Positions 32,546 through 41,555 of a stretch of 64,000 nt of DNA are shown one piece after another. Every line of letters begins with the position of its first letter. Positions within the stretch are counted from its first letter, which is position 1. This DNA is from Kordiimonas sp. SCSIO 12610 (GTDB lineage Bacteria > Pseudomonadota > Alphaproteobacteria > Sphingomonadales > Kordiimonadaceae). The notes beneath the pieces were generated by a model. It was not told the DNA's origin and did no database searches. It saw nothing but the letters and a program-made list of their open reading frames with translations. Location of the stretch: contig NZ_CP073747.1 of the NCBI RefSeq assembly GCF_024398015.1, forward strand, positions 1,374,501-1,438,500. The letters are read 5' to 3'. Made by a program: the position numbers and the translations under genes.

Positions 32546-33421
32546 ATGATGGATAGTGAAATGCAGGTTAACCTCTCGATTGATTTGGTACGAACATTTG
32601 TGACGGTTGTTGATTGTGGGAATATAACTCAAGCGTCTAAGTATTTACTGCGCGGTCAATCAGCGATTTCAATGCAGATTAAACGCCTGGAGGACTTGCT
32701 TGGGAAAAAGCTGTTAACGCGGTCCAAAAGCGGCGTTGTCATGACGGGAGAGGGCGAACGTTTTTTGCCGGATGCTCGTGAACTTCTGAAATTGAACGAT
32801 GATATTTACATGAAATACACGAATGACAGTGTTGCGGGCACTGTTCGAATTGGTGCACCAGAAGATTTCGCAACCAGCCATTTGCCGCAAATCCTTTCGA
32901 GCTTCTCAAATACATATCCAAATGTTGCCCTTGAAGTGACATGCGAGTTAACGATGCAGCTATTGGACGATTTCGGCGCAGGTAAACTGGATTTGGCCTT
33001 GGTGAAACAGGACCCGGATGGATCGCCGCTCGGCATGCAGGTATGGCGCGAACCATTGGTATGGGTTGCATCGGATAGCGCTTCTGTTTCAAGCATGCCA
33101 GTGGTTCCACTTGCGTGTGCACCGAACCCCTGCGTTTACCGCGAAAGGGCGATTACGGGATTGAAACAGCTGGGTCGTGAATGGCGAGAAGCTTATATTT
33201 GTACATCCCTGTCCGGGATACACGCTGCGGTCCGTGCGGGCTTAGGGATTGGTGTGTTACCAAAAGAAATGGTTCCAAGTGATCTTAGGATTGTGAATTC
33301 TGAAAAAGCAGGCCTGCCAATGCTACGGGCGACTGAAATGGCGTTGATCGAGGCTAAAAACCTAAGTAAAGCGGCCGAACGATTGCGGGAATACATTATT
33401 CAGGAACTCGAACATAAGTAG
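32546..33421 (+). CDS. LysR-family transcriptional regulator
   Basis: 291 residues. The N-terminal HTH is VRTFVTVVDCGNITQASKYL then LRGQSAISMQIKRLEDLLGK, and the effector domain begins with GTVRIGAPEDFATSHLPQIL. The C-terminal LysR fold includes HAAVRAGLGIGVLPKEM. Starts at 32546 or at the third ATG (32561) are both possible; neither has a strong ribosome site. It is divergent from icd across 92 bases, the usual arrangement for a LysR protein and its target, so control of icd is a reasonable inference. Confidence 0.9.
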   Translation: MMDSEMQVNLSIDLVRTFVTVVDCGNITQASKYLLRGQSAISMQIKRLEDLLGKKLLTRSKSGVVMTGEGERFLPDARELLKLNDDIYMKYTNDSVAGTVRIGAPEDFATSHLPQILSSFSNTYPNVALEVTCELTMQLLDDFGAGKLDLALVKQDPDGSPLGMQVWREPLVWVASDSASVSSMPVVPLACAPNPCVYRERAITGLKQLGREWREAYICTSLSGIHAAVRAGLGIGVLPKEMVPSDLRIVNSEKAGLPMLRATEMALIEAKNLSKAAERLREYIIQELEHK

Positions 33422-33712
33422 AAATTTGTTTAGGTTTTTGAAACAATAGTTATAATGCGGTAATAAAATTACTCAATTTATGGTTAATTTATGCTGTTAA
33501 TAACTTATTAACATTTTTTCGTTTGCGAAAACACTTCTTTGGTTGACCTCGCTTTAAAAAAGAGTTCAATATGAGCCACCCAGTTATTAACTTTTGTTAT
33601 AGGTTTATGAAATTTTTTGCTTCAGGTGGGATTTTTTGAAGCATAAAAATTTCAGAAAACTGTCAAAAACATGTTGATAATTTGTATTGGGGATTAAGGG
33701 AGAAGTAAAAGT

Positions 33713-35317
33713 ATGAAAAAGTTAAAAGTTCTATTGGCGTCAAGCATTCTCGCGACAAGCGCTATCACTGGCAATGTTGTTGCCCAAGACCCCGAAGACA
33801 TAATCAAGAGTTACCGTGTTGAAACTCGCGACTGTGACGGCGGCGGTTGTGGCTCTATCAGTATGATGGACCGTCAAGGTGTAAGTGATTTTCTTGCACA
33901 GATAACTGCTGAGGGTGAAGCAAGGTCTGCCTCTGGTGCAGCTGGTGGTACACGTATTTCCCGCCGCGACACCCAAGTTGTATATCTTGATTTTGATTCC
34001 AGCCCAGCAACGTTCAATGTTTTGACTTCCACTGGTGATGTTTTCTTCACATTCAATGCTCATGAATACACTCAGGAAGAGCGTGATGCTGTTCAGGCTC
34101 AAATCGCAGCAGACTATGCACAGTTCAATTTCTCATTCACGCAAACTCAGCCAACAGAGGGTAATTTTACAACATTACTGATGAACTGTAACACGAACAA
34201 TCCAGCATTCCCTGGTCCTGTTGGTGGCGCTTGTTTGAACCTTTCAGCAGCTGGCGGATTAAGCATCCTGTTTGGTCAGGCGGAAAGCATTGACTTCCGT
34301 AACCTTGATATGGCGGATGATGCATTTGTCGATGGTAACCTTTGGGAGTTCCTAATTCAGTTCGACCCAGATGGAAGCCTGTTCACAGCGTTTTCTGGAA
34401 TTCCACTACCAACAGAAGTTGATGAAGGCGGTAATACCGTTGTTACAGCTGAAGGTATTGAAATTGTAAATGCTGCGATCGTTAATCAGGTTGCAAACAC
34501 TGCTGCACACGAACTTGGCCACATTCTTGGTCTTCGTCACCATGATAGCTTTGGTGCGCTCGGCGATGGTATCCCAACAACTGGTACACCTAACCCGAAT
34601 GCGTTCATCCCAGTTGTTGACGCTGGTGCAAATGCTGCTGAGACAACACTTCACCTAATGGCTTCTGGCGCGAGTGCTGGCTTGTCATTGAACGGTAGTG
34701 CTGCGGTTGACCGTTTCCTTTCTGAGCGTTCTGCAATCAAGATACAGACATCAGAGCGCGGTCGTTTAACCGAAGAGCAAGCTCTAAACGAAGACCGTAA
34801 GATCAAACTTAAGCGCCTAAATACACCAAACACTATTTTGGAAGGTGAAAATGCTGGCGAACCTCTTATCAGAGTGCGCTCAAACGTTGTTCAGGGCCGC
34901 ATTGATGAAAGCGGTGAAGTTGATCGTTATTTCTTCAAAGCACCACGTGGTTTGACATTCCTGAACGCTGAATTGGTTTCATTCTCAGGGAATACAGCCG
35001 ACCCAATGATCGGCACACTGCGCGTATTCTATGTTGAACGCAATGGTAACCTAACTGAGATTGCAACAAACATTCAGACGTTTGAACCGTTTGATCCACT
35101 GATCCTTGATCTGCAATTGCCAGAGCGTGGTCAATATATGATCGAAGTTGAAGCGCCAGACACAGTATTCTTGGACTTTGACGGTGATGGTATTTTCTCT
35201 GATCCATTCCCACTTGATGCTTCTGGAAACGGCGCGCTTCGCACAGGTGACTACGAGCTTCTAATGTATGTTGCTGGTGGTGCACTTCAGGGCGGCGTTC
35301 GTACTGGACAGCAATAA
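33713..35317 (+). CDS. Secreted zinc metalloprotease with C-terminal PPC-like domain
   Basis: 534 residues. A signal peptide ends near NVVAQD (about 25). The zinc motif HELGHILGLRHH gives ligands H266, H270 and H276 with E267 as base, and LHLMASGAS (M316) is the metzincin Met-turn. Residues 375-520 or so form a PPC-like beta domain (SGEVDRYFFKAPRG; DFDGDGIF, perhaps a calcium site). It has a clear terminator and lies convergent with the type II secretion operon, which could export it. GGGAGAAG-like sequence precedes ATG 33713. Confidence 0.85.
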   Translation: MKKLKVLLASSILATSAITGNVVAQDPEDIIKSYRVETRDCDGGGCGSISMMDRQGVSDFLAQITAEGEARSASGAAGGTRISRRDTQVVYLDFDSSPATFNVLTSTGDVFFTFNAHEYTQEERDAVQAQIAADYAQFNFSFTQTQPTEGNFTTLLMNCNTNNPAFPGPVGGACLNLSAAGGLSILFGQAESIDFRNLDMADDAFVDGNLWEFLIQFDPDGSLFTAFSGIPLPTEVDEGGNTVVTAEGIEIVNAAIVNQVANTAAHELGHILGLRHHDSFGALGDGIPTTGTPNPNAFIPVVDAGANAAETTLHLMASGASAGLSLNGSAAVDRFLSERSAIKIQTSERGRLTEEQALNEDRKIKLKRLNTPNTILEGENAGEPLIRVRSNVVQGRIDESGEVDRYFFKAPRGLTFLNAELVSFSGNTADPMIGTLRVFYVERNGNLTEIATNIQTFEPFDPLILDLQLPERGQYMIEVEAPDTVFLDFDGDGIFSDPFPLDASGNGALRTGDYELLMYVAGGALQGGVRTGQQ

Positions 35318-35342
35318 TCAGCTTAAACTAAGCTTAAACTGT

Positions 35343-35376
35343 AAAACCCCGAGGTTATTGCCTCGGGGTTTTTATT
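35343..35376 (+). terminator. Rho-independent terminator of the metalloprotease
   Basis: AAAACCCCGAGG (35343-35354) pairs with CCTCGGGGTTTT (35361-35372) around a six-base loop and is followed by further Ts, 25 bases after the protease stop. The stem is also T-rich on the minus strand, so it may serve the gsp operon's opposite side. Confidence 0.85.
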
Positions 35377-35429
35377 TTTCGATTAGAAATTATACGTGAG
35401 TAACGGCGTATTTGTTAAGTCTTCAGATA

Positions 35430-36023
35430 TTACGCGTCGTTGCAACCAATCAAGCCAGCAACAGGCATAACAACTTCCCAACCTTCGTTATCTTTTAATC
35501 TGAGTGTCGCTTGTCGTACTATCGCGCCGCCTGTAAACCCTTTAGTTTGCTGGGCAGTGAAGCTAAGCCGGACATTGAGGCCTGATCCGCTGAAAGCTTG
35601 ATCACCGGCAATACCCAGATAGGATAACCCTGAAGCCTGATTATTGGATAGTCGCGTTTGTAAATTATCGAGTGACATTAATGCTGTCTGGTTTTCTGTG
35701 TCGGTATAGAAAACAAGCTTTCGCTCTGGTAGGCTGGCCCATAGGAAGAGGCCACATCCCTTTTCGATTAAGGGCTGGGCAGGTAATTCGCCGATCCTAG
35801 TGATCAGACGAAGATCAGCAGGCACTGCGGGTGCTTCTGGCGCCTGCTCAACAAGGTCGTTGGAGGTGACAATACCTCCGCTTTGGGGTTGTTCCGTGGA
35901 GGTAGGCGGCGTTGTTTGCTGCGAAAATTCAGCGCATGCTGTTGCAAGCAATGTTGCTGACAGAAGAGCAATCATGCTTTTTGATTGGTATTGACGCTGT
36001 GAATTTTTCTGTATTGATTTCAT
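35430..36023 (-). CDS. Lipoprotein translationally coupled to gspN
   Basis: 197 residues from ATG 36023, which overlaps the gspN stop as TAATG. A lipoprotein signal (IALLSATLLATAC) puts the lipidated Cys at about residue 30, followed by a Pro/Thr/Gln-rich linker to about 65 and a beta-rich domain. Two more cysteines (KGCGLF and LIGCND) could form a disulfide. I do not recognise the domain. Its place as the last gene of the gsp operon suggests a secretion-related role, for example assisting the secretin, but it does not look like the known helical GspS pilotins. Confidence 0.7.
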   Translation of the reverse strand: MKSIQKNSQRQYQSKSMIALLSATLLATACAEFSQQTTPPTSTEQPQSGGIVTSNDLVEQAPEAPAVPADLRLITRIGELPAQPLIEKGCGLFLWASLPERKLVFYTDTENQTALMSLDNLQTRLSNNQASGLSYLGIAGDQAFSGSGLNVRLSFTAQQTKGFTGGAIVRQATLRLKDNEGWEVVMPVAGLIGCNDA

Positions 36024-36727
36024 TACCAACGACCATTTCGCGTTAATATATAGCTATTCCCCTGTTGCTCAAACCCTTGATAGGTTAAGGCAAGGGCAAG
36101 GACTGGATTATCGCTATAGACGGTTATTTTATGTTGAAAAAGTCCATTTGTGTGAAGAACACTGTTAATTTGAACACTGTCCTCGTTTTTGACACCGCCC
36201 ATATTGATGCGGAAATTACCATCTTCACAGGTAATGGGCCCCTCTAGCATCGGCCCTTGCCATTTTAGCGCATCCTGTGAGCGAATTAACGCGTCAGTTT
36301 GGGCGTTACCCGTTACATTAACGCATGCGCCGTTCCTGTTTATTTCCAGCTCTTCGATATTGAATATTAAATTGCCAATAATAGCTTCTTGCAAATTAAG
36401 GGGGGCAAGATTGATATTGATCTTGGCATTTGAAATGCGTGGATTTGAAAAGAAGCCAATGTCAGCATGACCACTGCCTCGCAGTGATCGTGAGTTTGCT
36501 TCCCATTCACCGCTGGCAGACATCAGAATGAAGGAAAAGGGATTAGCTTTGAATGACAGAGAAGTGGAGCCAAATGGCGTTTCTATATTGCTTGCGGTGC
36601 CGTTCCAGATTGTGCCTTTGAATTTTCCTTCATTACTTGCGGGCTCTAAAATAGCAAAAGGTAATTTGGTGACCACAAACCCGAAGAAGAAAATGACGAA
36701 TAATAGGGTTAAACGCTTGAATGTCAT
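36023..36727 (-). CDS. gspN: Type II secretion protein GspN
   Basis: 234 residues. One N-terminal membrane helix (RLTLLFVIFFFGFVVTKLPF) precedes a periplasmic beta domain with the GspN block FKGTIWNGTASNIETPFGST near the start and LALTYQGFEQQGNSYILTR near the end. GspN is an accessory inner-membrane/periplasmic component found in some T2SSs. It overlaps gspM by four bases and ends at the coupled lipoprotein. Confidence 0.85.
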   Translation of the reverse strand: MTFKRLTLLFVIFFFGFVVTKLPFAILEPASNEGKFKGTIWNGTASNIETPFGSTSLSFKANPFSFILMSASGEWEANSRSLRGSGHADIGFFSNPRISNAKININLAPLNLQEAIIGNLIFNIEELEINRNGACVNVTGNAQTDALIRSQDALKWQGPMLEGPITCEDGNFRINMGGVKNEDSVQINSVLHTNGLFQHKITVYSDNPVLALALTYQGFEQQGNSYILTRNGRW

Positions 36728-37215
36728 GCCGCTGCCCCGCTTTTGAGCAGTAACTGCACCCGGATCAGGCCATTATTATCATTATTCAAGGACGCGCGCG
36801 CCACATAGATACCGTGTTGTTTTTGAAGCTCCAAAACCCACTGATAAAAGACAGTTGTTTCGACGCTATCAACCCAGACATTCAGGCCACTCGTTTGATC
36901 AGGCTGCAAACGGGTTAACGTTAAACCGAGCTTTTGTGCGCTTTGGCTAATCACTTGCCTGACATCAGCGTCAGTTGTCGCCAATTTCTGTGTATCGTTT
37001 TCTTGAATTCTTGAAGCTTCTAAAATGGCGCTTTCTATAATCGCGGCATCGCTAATCGCAGCCTCATATTGATACTGCAATTGGTTTCTATGCTGTTTGA
37101 GTGGCAGGTACAGTAAAAAATACACCAAAAAGAGAACAATCATTACGGCCATGATCGTCAATAATATACGTTCACGGTCATCCCGGTCATACCACCATTT
37201 CATCAAACTGGTCAT
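36724..37215 (-). CDS. gspM: Type II secretion protein GspM
   Basis: 163 residues. A charged cytoplasmic start (KWWYDRDDRERILL) leads into one membrane helix (MAVMIVLFLVYFLLYLPL) and a periplasmic ferredoxin-like domain (ADVRQVISQSAQKLGLTLTR). GspM pairs with GspL to form the inner-membrane platform. It follows gspL by two bases and overlaps gspN by four. Confidence 0.88.
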   Translation of the reverse strand: MTSLMKWWYDRDDRERILLTIMAVMIVLFLVYFLLYLPLKQHRNQLQYQYEAAISDAAIIESAILEASRIQENDTQKLATTDADVRQVISQSAQKLGLTLTRLQPDQTSGLNVWVDSVETTVFYQWVLELQKQHGIYVARASLNNDNNGLIRVQLLLKSGAAA

Positions 37216-37217
37216 GA

Positions 37218-38411
37218 TTAGCGCTCCCTGATGGTGATATCGGCGATTATTCTACCGTCAACTTGTCTTGATGCGCCTTCCGTAAGGCTGGCACCTTTAC
37301 GTTCCACAGCATTTTTCATAAGCTCAACGTCGTTGAAAGCGCCGGTATTAAGGCTAACCGAAAGTTCACCCCTGTTTTCATCATAGCGTGTGCTAATGAC
37401 AGATACATTGTCATTTTCTTGGACGCTGTTGAAGAGTATTTCAGAGAGTAAAATAAACCGGTCTGTCGCATTGGTTTGGCTTGTCCGTACACGGGCTCGA
37501 ACCTGATTGATCGTACGAACCCCCGGAAATGTTTGTTCCATCGCGGCTCTTGTATCCCGGTCCAACTGAGCAATGGTGCGGGACAACTGCCAAGTCTCAA
37601 CGGCGAAATATCCAACAAAGGCAATCGTCAATGATAATGCCAATATGGCTGGACGCTTCCAGATCATCCAAATTTCTTTGAGTGATTGACGATTTGCGAA
37701 GTCACCCTGCAGTAAATTGATAGAGACGTCTTCAAGGATCGCGCGGTTAAAGGCCTTAAAGAATTCCGCAACGGAAAGGCCTGGGCGCGTATCCTGATTG
37801 TTGAGGCTTATTTTATAGCGGTCCTGGTCCGCATAAACTGTAACTTTATCGCTTGTATCCCCGACAATCTTGGGGCCAACAATTTCGATCATATCGCTGT
37901 CAATGCATCCGGAAAAGTTGCCCGGAATATTCAAAATAAAATCATTCTGTGGCGTCTCGTATATGGATGGAGCGCTGCCAGCTTGCATGCAGTTGCTGTC
38001 CACATATATGCCGTTTAGTTTGATATTATGGGACTGAAAATAGGATACCCAGTGATCCATAATATCTCGGACAACGATAATGACTGGCCTTTGGTTGTTT
38101 GCCTCTTCGCTGCCAAGCGCGAAATGAAGGGCCTCCGGCGCTGAAGCAAGGTCATCCTCTAAGATATACGGTGCTGCGGCCCGTGCTTGCGCTTCTGTTT
38201 TTGCGGGAATTTCAGCATAATGCAATGGTGCTTCGAACCCTGATAGTACCAGCGATAGCTCTGTGTTCTCCAGAGAGCTGCTATTTTCAAGAATAAGGTC
38301 AATCGGAGCCTCACCTTGTTCGATACAGTGATGGGTGACTGTATTAAACAATGCCCAACTCATTGTATCGTTACTGACGCGATCAGCATAGATGATCAGA
38401 TGTTGGCTCAA
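37218..38411 (-). CDS. gspL: Type II secretion protein GspL
   Basis: 397 residues with an N-terminal cytoplasmic actin-like domain (about 1-245; SLVLSGFEAPLHYAEIPAKT is the typical phosphate-loop region), a membrane helix (PAILALSLTIAFVGYFAVE) and a periplasmic domain to the end. It links the GspE ATPase to the membrane platform. It overlaps gspK by four bases. Confidence 0.88.
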   Translation of the reverse strand: MSQHLIIYADRVSNDTMSWALFNTVTHHCIEQGEAPIDLILENSSSLENTELSLVLSGFEAPLHYAEIPAKTEAQARAAAPYILEDDLASAPEALHFALGSEEANNQRPVIIVVRDIMDHWVSYFQSHNIKLNGIYVDSNCMQAGSAPSIYETPQNDFILNIPGNFSGCIDSDMIEIVGPKIVGDTSDKVTVYADQDRYKISLNNQDTRPGLSVAEFFKAFNRAILEDVSINLLQGDFANRQSLKEIWMIWKRPAILALSLTIAFVGYFAVETWQLSRTIAQLDRDTRAAMEQTFPGVRTINQVRARVRTSQTNATDRFILLSEILFNSVQENDNVSVISTRYDENRGELSVSLNTGAFNDVELMKNAVERKGASLTEGASRQVDGRIIADITIRER

Positions 38412-39418
38412 ATTTCTTCTCCAAACTGACGCGATACAATATAAGCATTGCCGTCTCCGCCCGCGCTGATAAGCGATGTCATTGTAACATAGGCATCACC
38501 GTAAATAACAGTTGTTGTCAAGGTAAAGAAAGCAGTTTTTTCTTTTACCTGATCGCGGACTGATTGATCGATATCGATATCTTCAAATTCCTTGGATGAC
38601 CAGAAGGCTTCTAGTGTATCAAACCCAGAAGCCGGTCTGTTTCCAAGAACGGTGGCAACAGTATCAGCCTTCAGGGCTTTGCCTACAATCATTGTAATCA
38701 ATGATGCCTGATCAGGCGTTAGCGTATTGATATTAATTTCACTGAGGTTGGTGTTGGGAAGCGCGCATAATAATGGCTTCAGAACGGTATAGGTCTCAAG
38801 GTCAATGCCTTTGATCGCTCTCAGTTCCGTAATATCGCTGATCAGGTGATTGGGTGGCCTGTAGGCTGGATTTCCTCCAGTATAATCAAAATCCTCAGCA
38901 CCGCGGGGAACAGGGCGGCTATCACTATCGATCCAATCTGTAATTGCGCCTGAAATTGTCTCGCTTTCGCTATCGCTTACACCATTGGCCTCTAGTAACG
39001 TACGAAATTGTTTGCGCGCGTCGACGTTAGCGATGTATTCTGAGCGTTCATTCTTTTCCACCAAACTATTTACATTGAAGCAATTTGAGCCATCAGCAAG
39101 TTGGGTTGCAATTGAACCGCCGTCTATCGGGAAAATACCGCGGTTGGTTGCCCATGGCTGTTCAAGTGTCGTTTTATCCGCGGACAATTGTGATGTTTGA
39201 TCGATAACAGACAGTGCAAGTGCTTCGGAACCAAGGGCGTACCAATTTGCCTGCGTTGTGGAAGAAATATTGGAAGCGCGCCGGATGCCAAACCGAATAT
39301 CATCAACAAGCGCAACAGCAACCGCGGCCATAACGGCGACGATTAACAGCACTGTGATCAAAACTGCTCCGCGGTCAGAGTTGGAGGCCTTTAGCGTTTT
39401 CAGGTTTTGATTGATCAT
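38408..39418 (-). CDS. gspK: Type II secretion minor pseudopilin GspK
   Basis: 336 residues. The prepilin-like start is DRGAVLITVLLIVAVMAAVA; as usual for GspK, the +5 Glu of other pseudopilins is absent. The long helical insertion domain with a Cys pair (NCFNVNSL; LLCALP) and the RAIKGIDLETYTVLKPLL and INTLTPDQASLI segments match GspK. It caps the pseudopilus with GspI and GspJ. Four-base overlaps on both sides show tight coupling. Confidence 0.88.
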   Translation of the reverse strand: MINQNLKTLKASNSDRGAVLITVLLIVAVMAAVAVALVDDIRFGIRRASNISSTTQANWYALGSEALALSVIDQTSQLSADKTTLEQPWATNRGIFPIDGGSIATQLADGSNCFNVNSLVEKNERSEYIANVDARKQFRTLLEANGVSDSESETISGAITDWIDSDSRPVPRGAEDFDYTGGNPAYRPPNHLISDITELRAIKGIDLETYTVLKPLLCALPNTNLSEININTLTPDQASLITMIVGKALKADTVATVLGNRPASGFDTLEAFWSSKEFEDIDIDQSVRDQVKEKTAFFTLTTTVIYGDAYVTMTSLISAGGDGNAYIVSRQFGEEI

Positions 39419-40062
39419 GGCCTGTCACCGCCAACAATGAAAAGTTGCCGAAGAACGCCAAATTCATCGCTATCAATGGTCAAGGCTATAGCAGAGGGTA
39501 ATCTGCTTTCATCATACCCATCGCCAAACCATTCTGCCTGCCAGATACCATTGATTAAAAATTGCACACTAACGCCGTTAACGCCGCTTAAAAGTGTACG
39601 GTCATAAACCGGGGTTTGGGCTGTCGGGTCGGTACGCAGTAAAGTCCGGCGAACCAGGTTTGTCCCGTTTAGATAATATTCGACAGCCTGAATGTTCGCG
39701 CGGGGTCTCGCGCCCGCAGGGTTTAGCCATCCTCGTTTTACAAACTTTAGAAAGGGTTCACCTGATAATTTTAGTGTGCCGTCAAATCCGATATTATTCT
39801 GGCCGCCGAACGCATCTCGTGTGGGGCGTATAACAGTTTGAAGGAAATCAGATTTAAATGTTGCTCGGGCAAGCTGAAGCGATGTTAGGGCCTCAGAGCG
39901 TGCTTCGATTGCACTCTTGCTTTGAAGGGTACTGGAGAGGGCGACTGTGCTGGCGCTTGCAATAAGCGCAAAAATAAAGAGGGCAACAAGGACTTCTACC
40001 AATGTGAAACCAGCACCATTATCATTTGCTACTTCATTTATGGAAGGCTGTGCGCGCATCAA
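39415..40062 (-). CDS. gspJ: Type II secretion minor pseudopilin GspJ
   Basis: 215 residues. The prepilin cleavage region GAGFTLVEVLVALFIFALIA is preceded by a leader of about 17 residues. It has a GspJ-type body (AIEARSEALTSLQLARATFK; VEYYLNGTNLVRRTLLRTD). It overlaps gspI and gspK by four bases each. It forms the pseudopilus tip complex with GspI and GspK. Confidence 0.88.
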   Translation of the reverse strand: MMRAQPSINEVANDNGAGFTLVEVLVALFIFALIASASTVALSSTLQSKSAIEARSEALTSLQLARATFKSDFLQTVIRPTRDAFGGQNNIGFDGTLKLSGEPFLKFVKRGWLNPAGARPRANIQAVEYYLNGTNLVRRTLLRTDPTAQTPVYDRTLLSGVNGVSVQFLINGIWQAEWFGDGYDESRLPSAIALTIDSDEFGVLRQLFIVGGDRP

Positions 40063-40466
40063 TCTGCCTTCCTAAGTGCTGTGAAGCTTTGTAAGGCTTG
40101 TTCACCGCCTTGGTTGTAGATGCTTATGGTAACCCGGTGAACGTTAGGGCTCGACGTTTCAATGACTTGCCTGCGCCAATCAAAAATGCGTTCAGCATAA
40201 GTCACTTGCCCGCTTGTAAAACCTACAGGAATATTCGCGGGTGAGGTAACGGTTTCTACCAGAATATTTTCGAGTGCTATTTCGGCAAAAGCCCGCTCTT
40301 CGAGAATTGTAATCGTCCGTATATTTTCATTTTGGGCTGTGATCATTGCGACAACAGCGATTGAAAAGACCGCGAGTGCAACCATAACTTCAACCAGCGT
40401 AAAGCCTTCATCTGAAGATGCAGATTGTTTAAGCGCTAGATCGTTGTTATGGCCTTGATGTTTCAT
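40059..40466 (-). CDS. gspI: Type II secretion minor pseudopilin GspI
   Basis: 135 residues. The prepilin motif DEGFTLVEVMVALAVFSIAV comes after a 20-residue leader, followed by the typical short GspI body (FAEIALENILVE; VTYAERIFDWRRQV). It sits 16 bases after gspH and overlaps gspJ. Confidence 0.88.
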   Translation of the reverse strand: MKHQGHNNDLALKQSASSDEGFTLVEVMVALAVFSIAVVAMITAQNENIRTITILEERAFAEIALENILVETVTSPANIPVGFTSGQVTYAERIFDWRRQVIETSSPNVHRVTISIYNQGGEQALQSFTALRKAD

Positions 40467-40482
40467 GGTTTAAAAATCATAC

Positions 40483-41040
40483 TTAAAATGCTTCAGCCGA
40501 TTGAAGCGTGATCTGCCCGCTTGCCAGGACCTGAATTGTTTCTTCTTCGCCTGCGCCGCTTAAGGTTAGGCTGAAATTCTGTGTTTCACCGCTCGGTAGG
40601 AAAAATACATTGGGAATTAACGGTGTTGCCTTTGTACTGCTACGGCCAATGGCGACTTTTTCGCCTTCGAATTCGAAAGCAAGCTTGATATTTTCAGGCC
40701 ATAATATGGTGCCTTGTTTCCCGGAAGCTGCATAGGGCAACCACTCGCCGCGCTGACGGCGCATGAACGAATAACCATCGCGGTCAAGCTTCAGGCCGAT
40801 TACACTGCCCGTTAAAATGGCTTCTTGTGACGCTAGGTTTAACCGCGCAACGATTACATCGGTTTCATCGCTCAAGGTTTGGCGATTGGAGGGTAAATTG
40901 AGCACAACAACACTCGCCATCAATCCTATGATAACGATCACAACCAACAGCTCAATCAATGTAAACCCCGCATCGGTGGAATGGCCGGTGCGGGGGGATA
41001 CGATGATTTGCTGACTATTGTGTTTGCCAGTTACCCACAT
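40483..41040 (-). CDS. gspH: Type II secretion minor pseudopilin GspH
   Basis: 185 residues. The prepilin motif is DAGFTLIELLVVIVIIGLMA and the GspH body includes LNLASQEAILTGSVIGLKLD followed by GYSFMRRQRGEW. ATG 41040 with AAGGA upstream overlaps the gspG end by 26 bases, giving a leader of about 24 residues, rather long for a prepilin; a later start is possible but no better codon is seen. Confidence 0.85.
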   Translation of the reverse strand: MWVTGKHNSQQIIVSPRTGHSTDAGFTLIELLVVIVIIGLMASVVVLNLPSNRQTLSDETDVIVARLNLASQEAILTGSVIGLKLDRDGYSFMRRQRGEWLPYAASGKQGTILWPENIKLAFEFEGEKVAIGRSSTKATPLIPNVFFLPSGETQNFSLTLSGAGEEETIQVLASGQITLQSAEAF

Positions 41041-41509
41041 CTGCGTTTAGTCCTTCACCGCCTAATCTGCCGTCTGCACCCAAGGAGAAAATATCAAATG
41101 TACCGTTTTCTCCGGGGTAGCTATACTGGTATGGGTTTCCCCACGGGTCTGGTGGCAGGCGGCGAATATAACCATCAGGACGGTACCGTTCAGGGCGGGC
41201 TAATCCGTCAGGGCGTGTCACCAAAGCATCAAGACCTTGGTCGGTTGATGGATAGACAAGGTTATCAAGTTTATAAAGGTCAACCGCTTGCTCAAGCGTT
41301 GCAATATCACCGCGGGCTTTGGTAATGCTTGCTGTGTCTGTACTTGGTAAAACATTGATAACCACAACCGTTGCAAGCAATCCAATGATGACAATCACAA
41401 CCATCAATTCTACGAGTGTGAACCCGTCTTCATTTTGAATGTCGTCTTTGAGCGCATTCAAACGAGGGTTCTTTTCAAATCTATTTTTCAACCATTTGAT
41501 CATGATCAT
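41015..41509 (-). CDS. gspG: Type II secretion major pseudopilin GspG
   Basis: 164 residues. The prepilin motif is EDGFTLVELMVVIVIIGLLA. The GspG calcium-binding C-terminal loop is present (LPPDPWGNPYQYSYPGENG; FSLGADGRLGGEG). AAGGAG lies before two in-frame ATGs (41509 and 41503); spacing favours the second. The leader of about 28 residues is longer than usual. It forms the pseudopilus shaft. Confidence 0.93.
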   Translation of the reverse strand: MIMIKWLKNRFEKNPRLNALKDDIQNEDGFTLVELMVVIVIIGLLATVVVINVLPSTDTASITKARGDIATLEQAVDLYKLDNLVYPSTDQGLDALVTRPDGLARPERYRPDGYIRRLPPDPWGNPYQYSYPGENGTFDIFSLGADGRLGGEGLNADVGNWQTQ

Positions 41510-41555
41510 ATACTCCTTGGTTGATACTATTCTTTTTCATTTTTGCTATCTTGTT

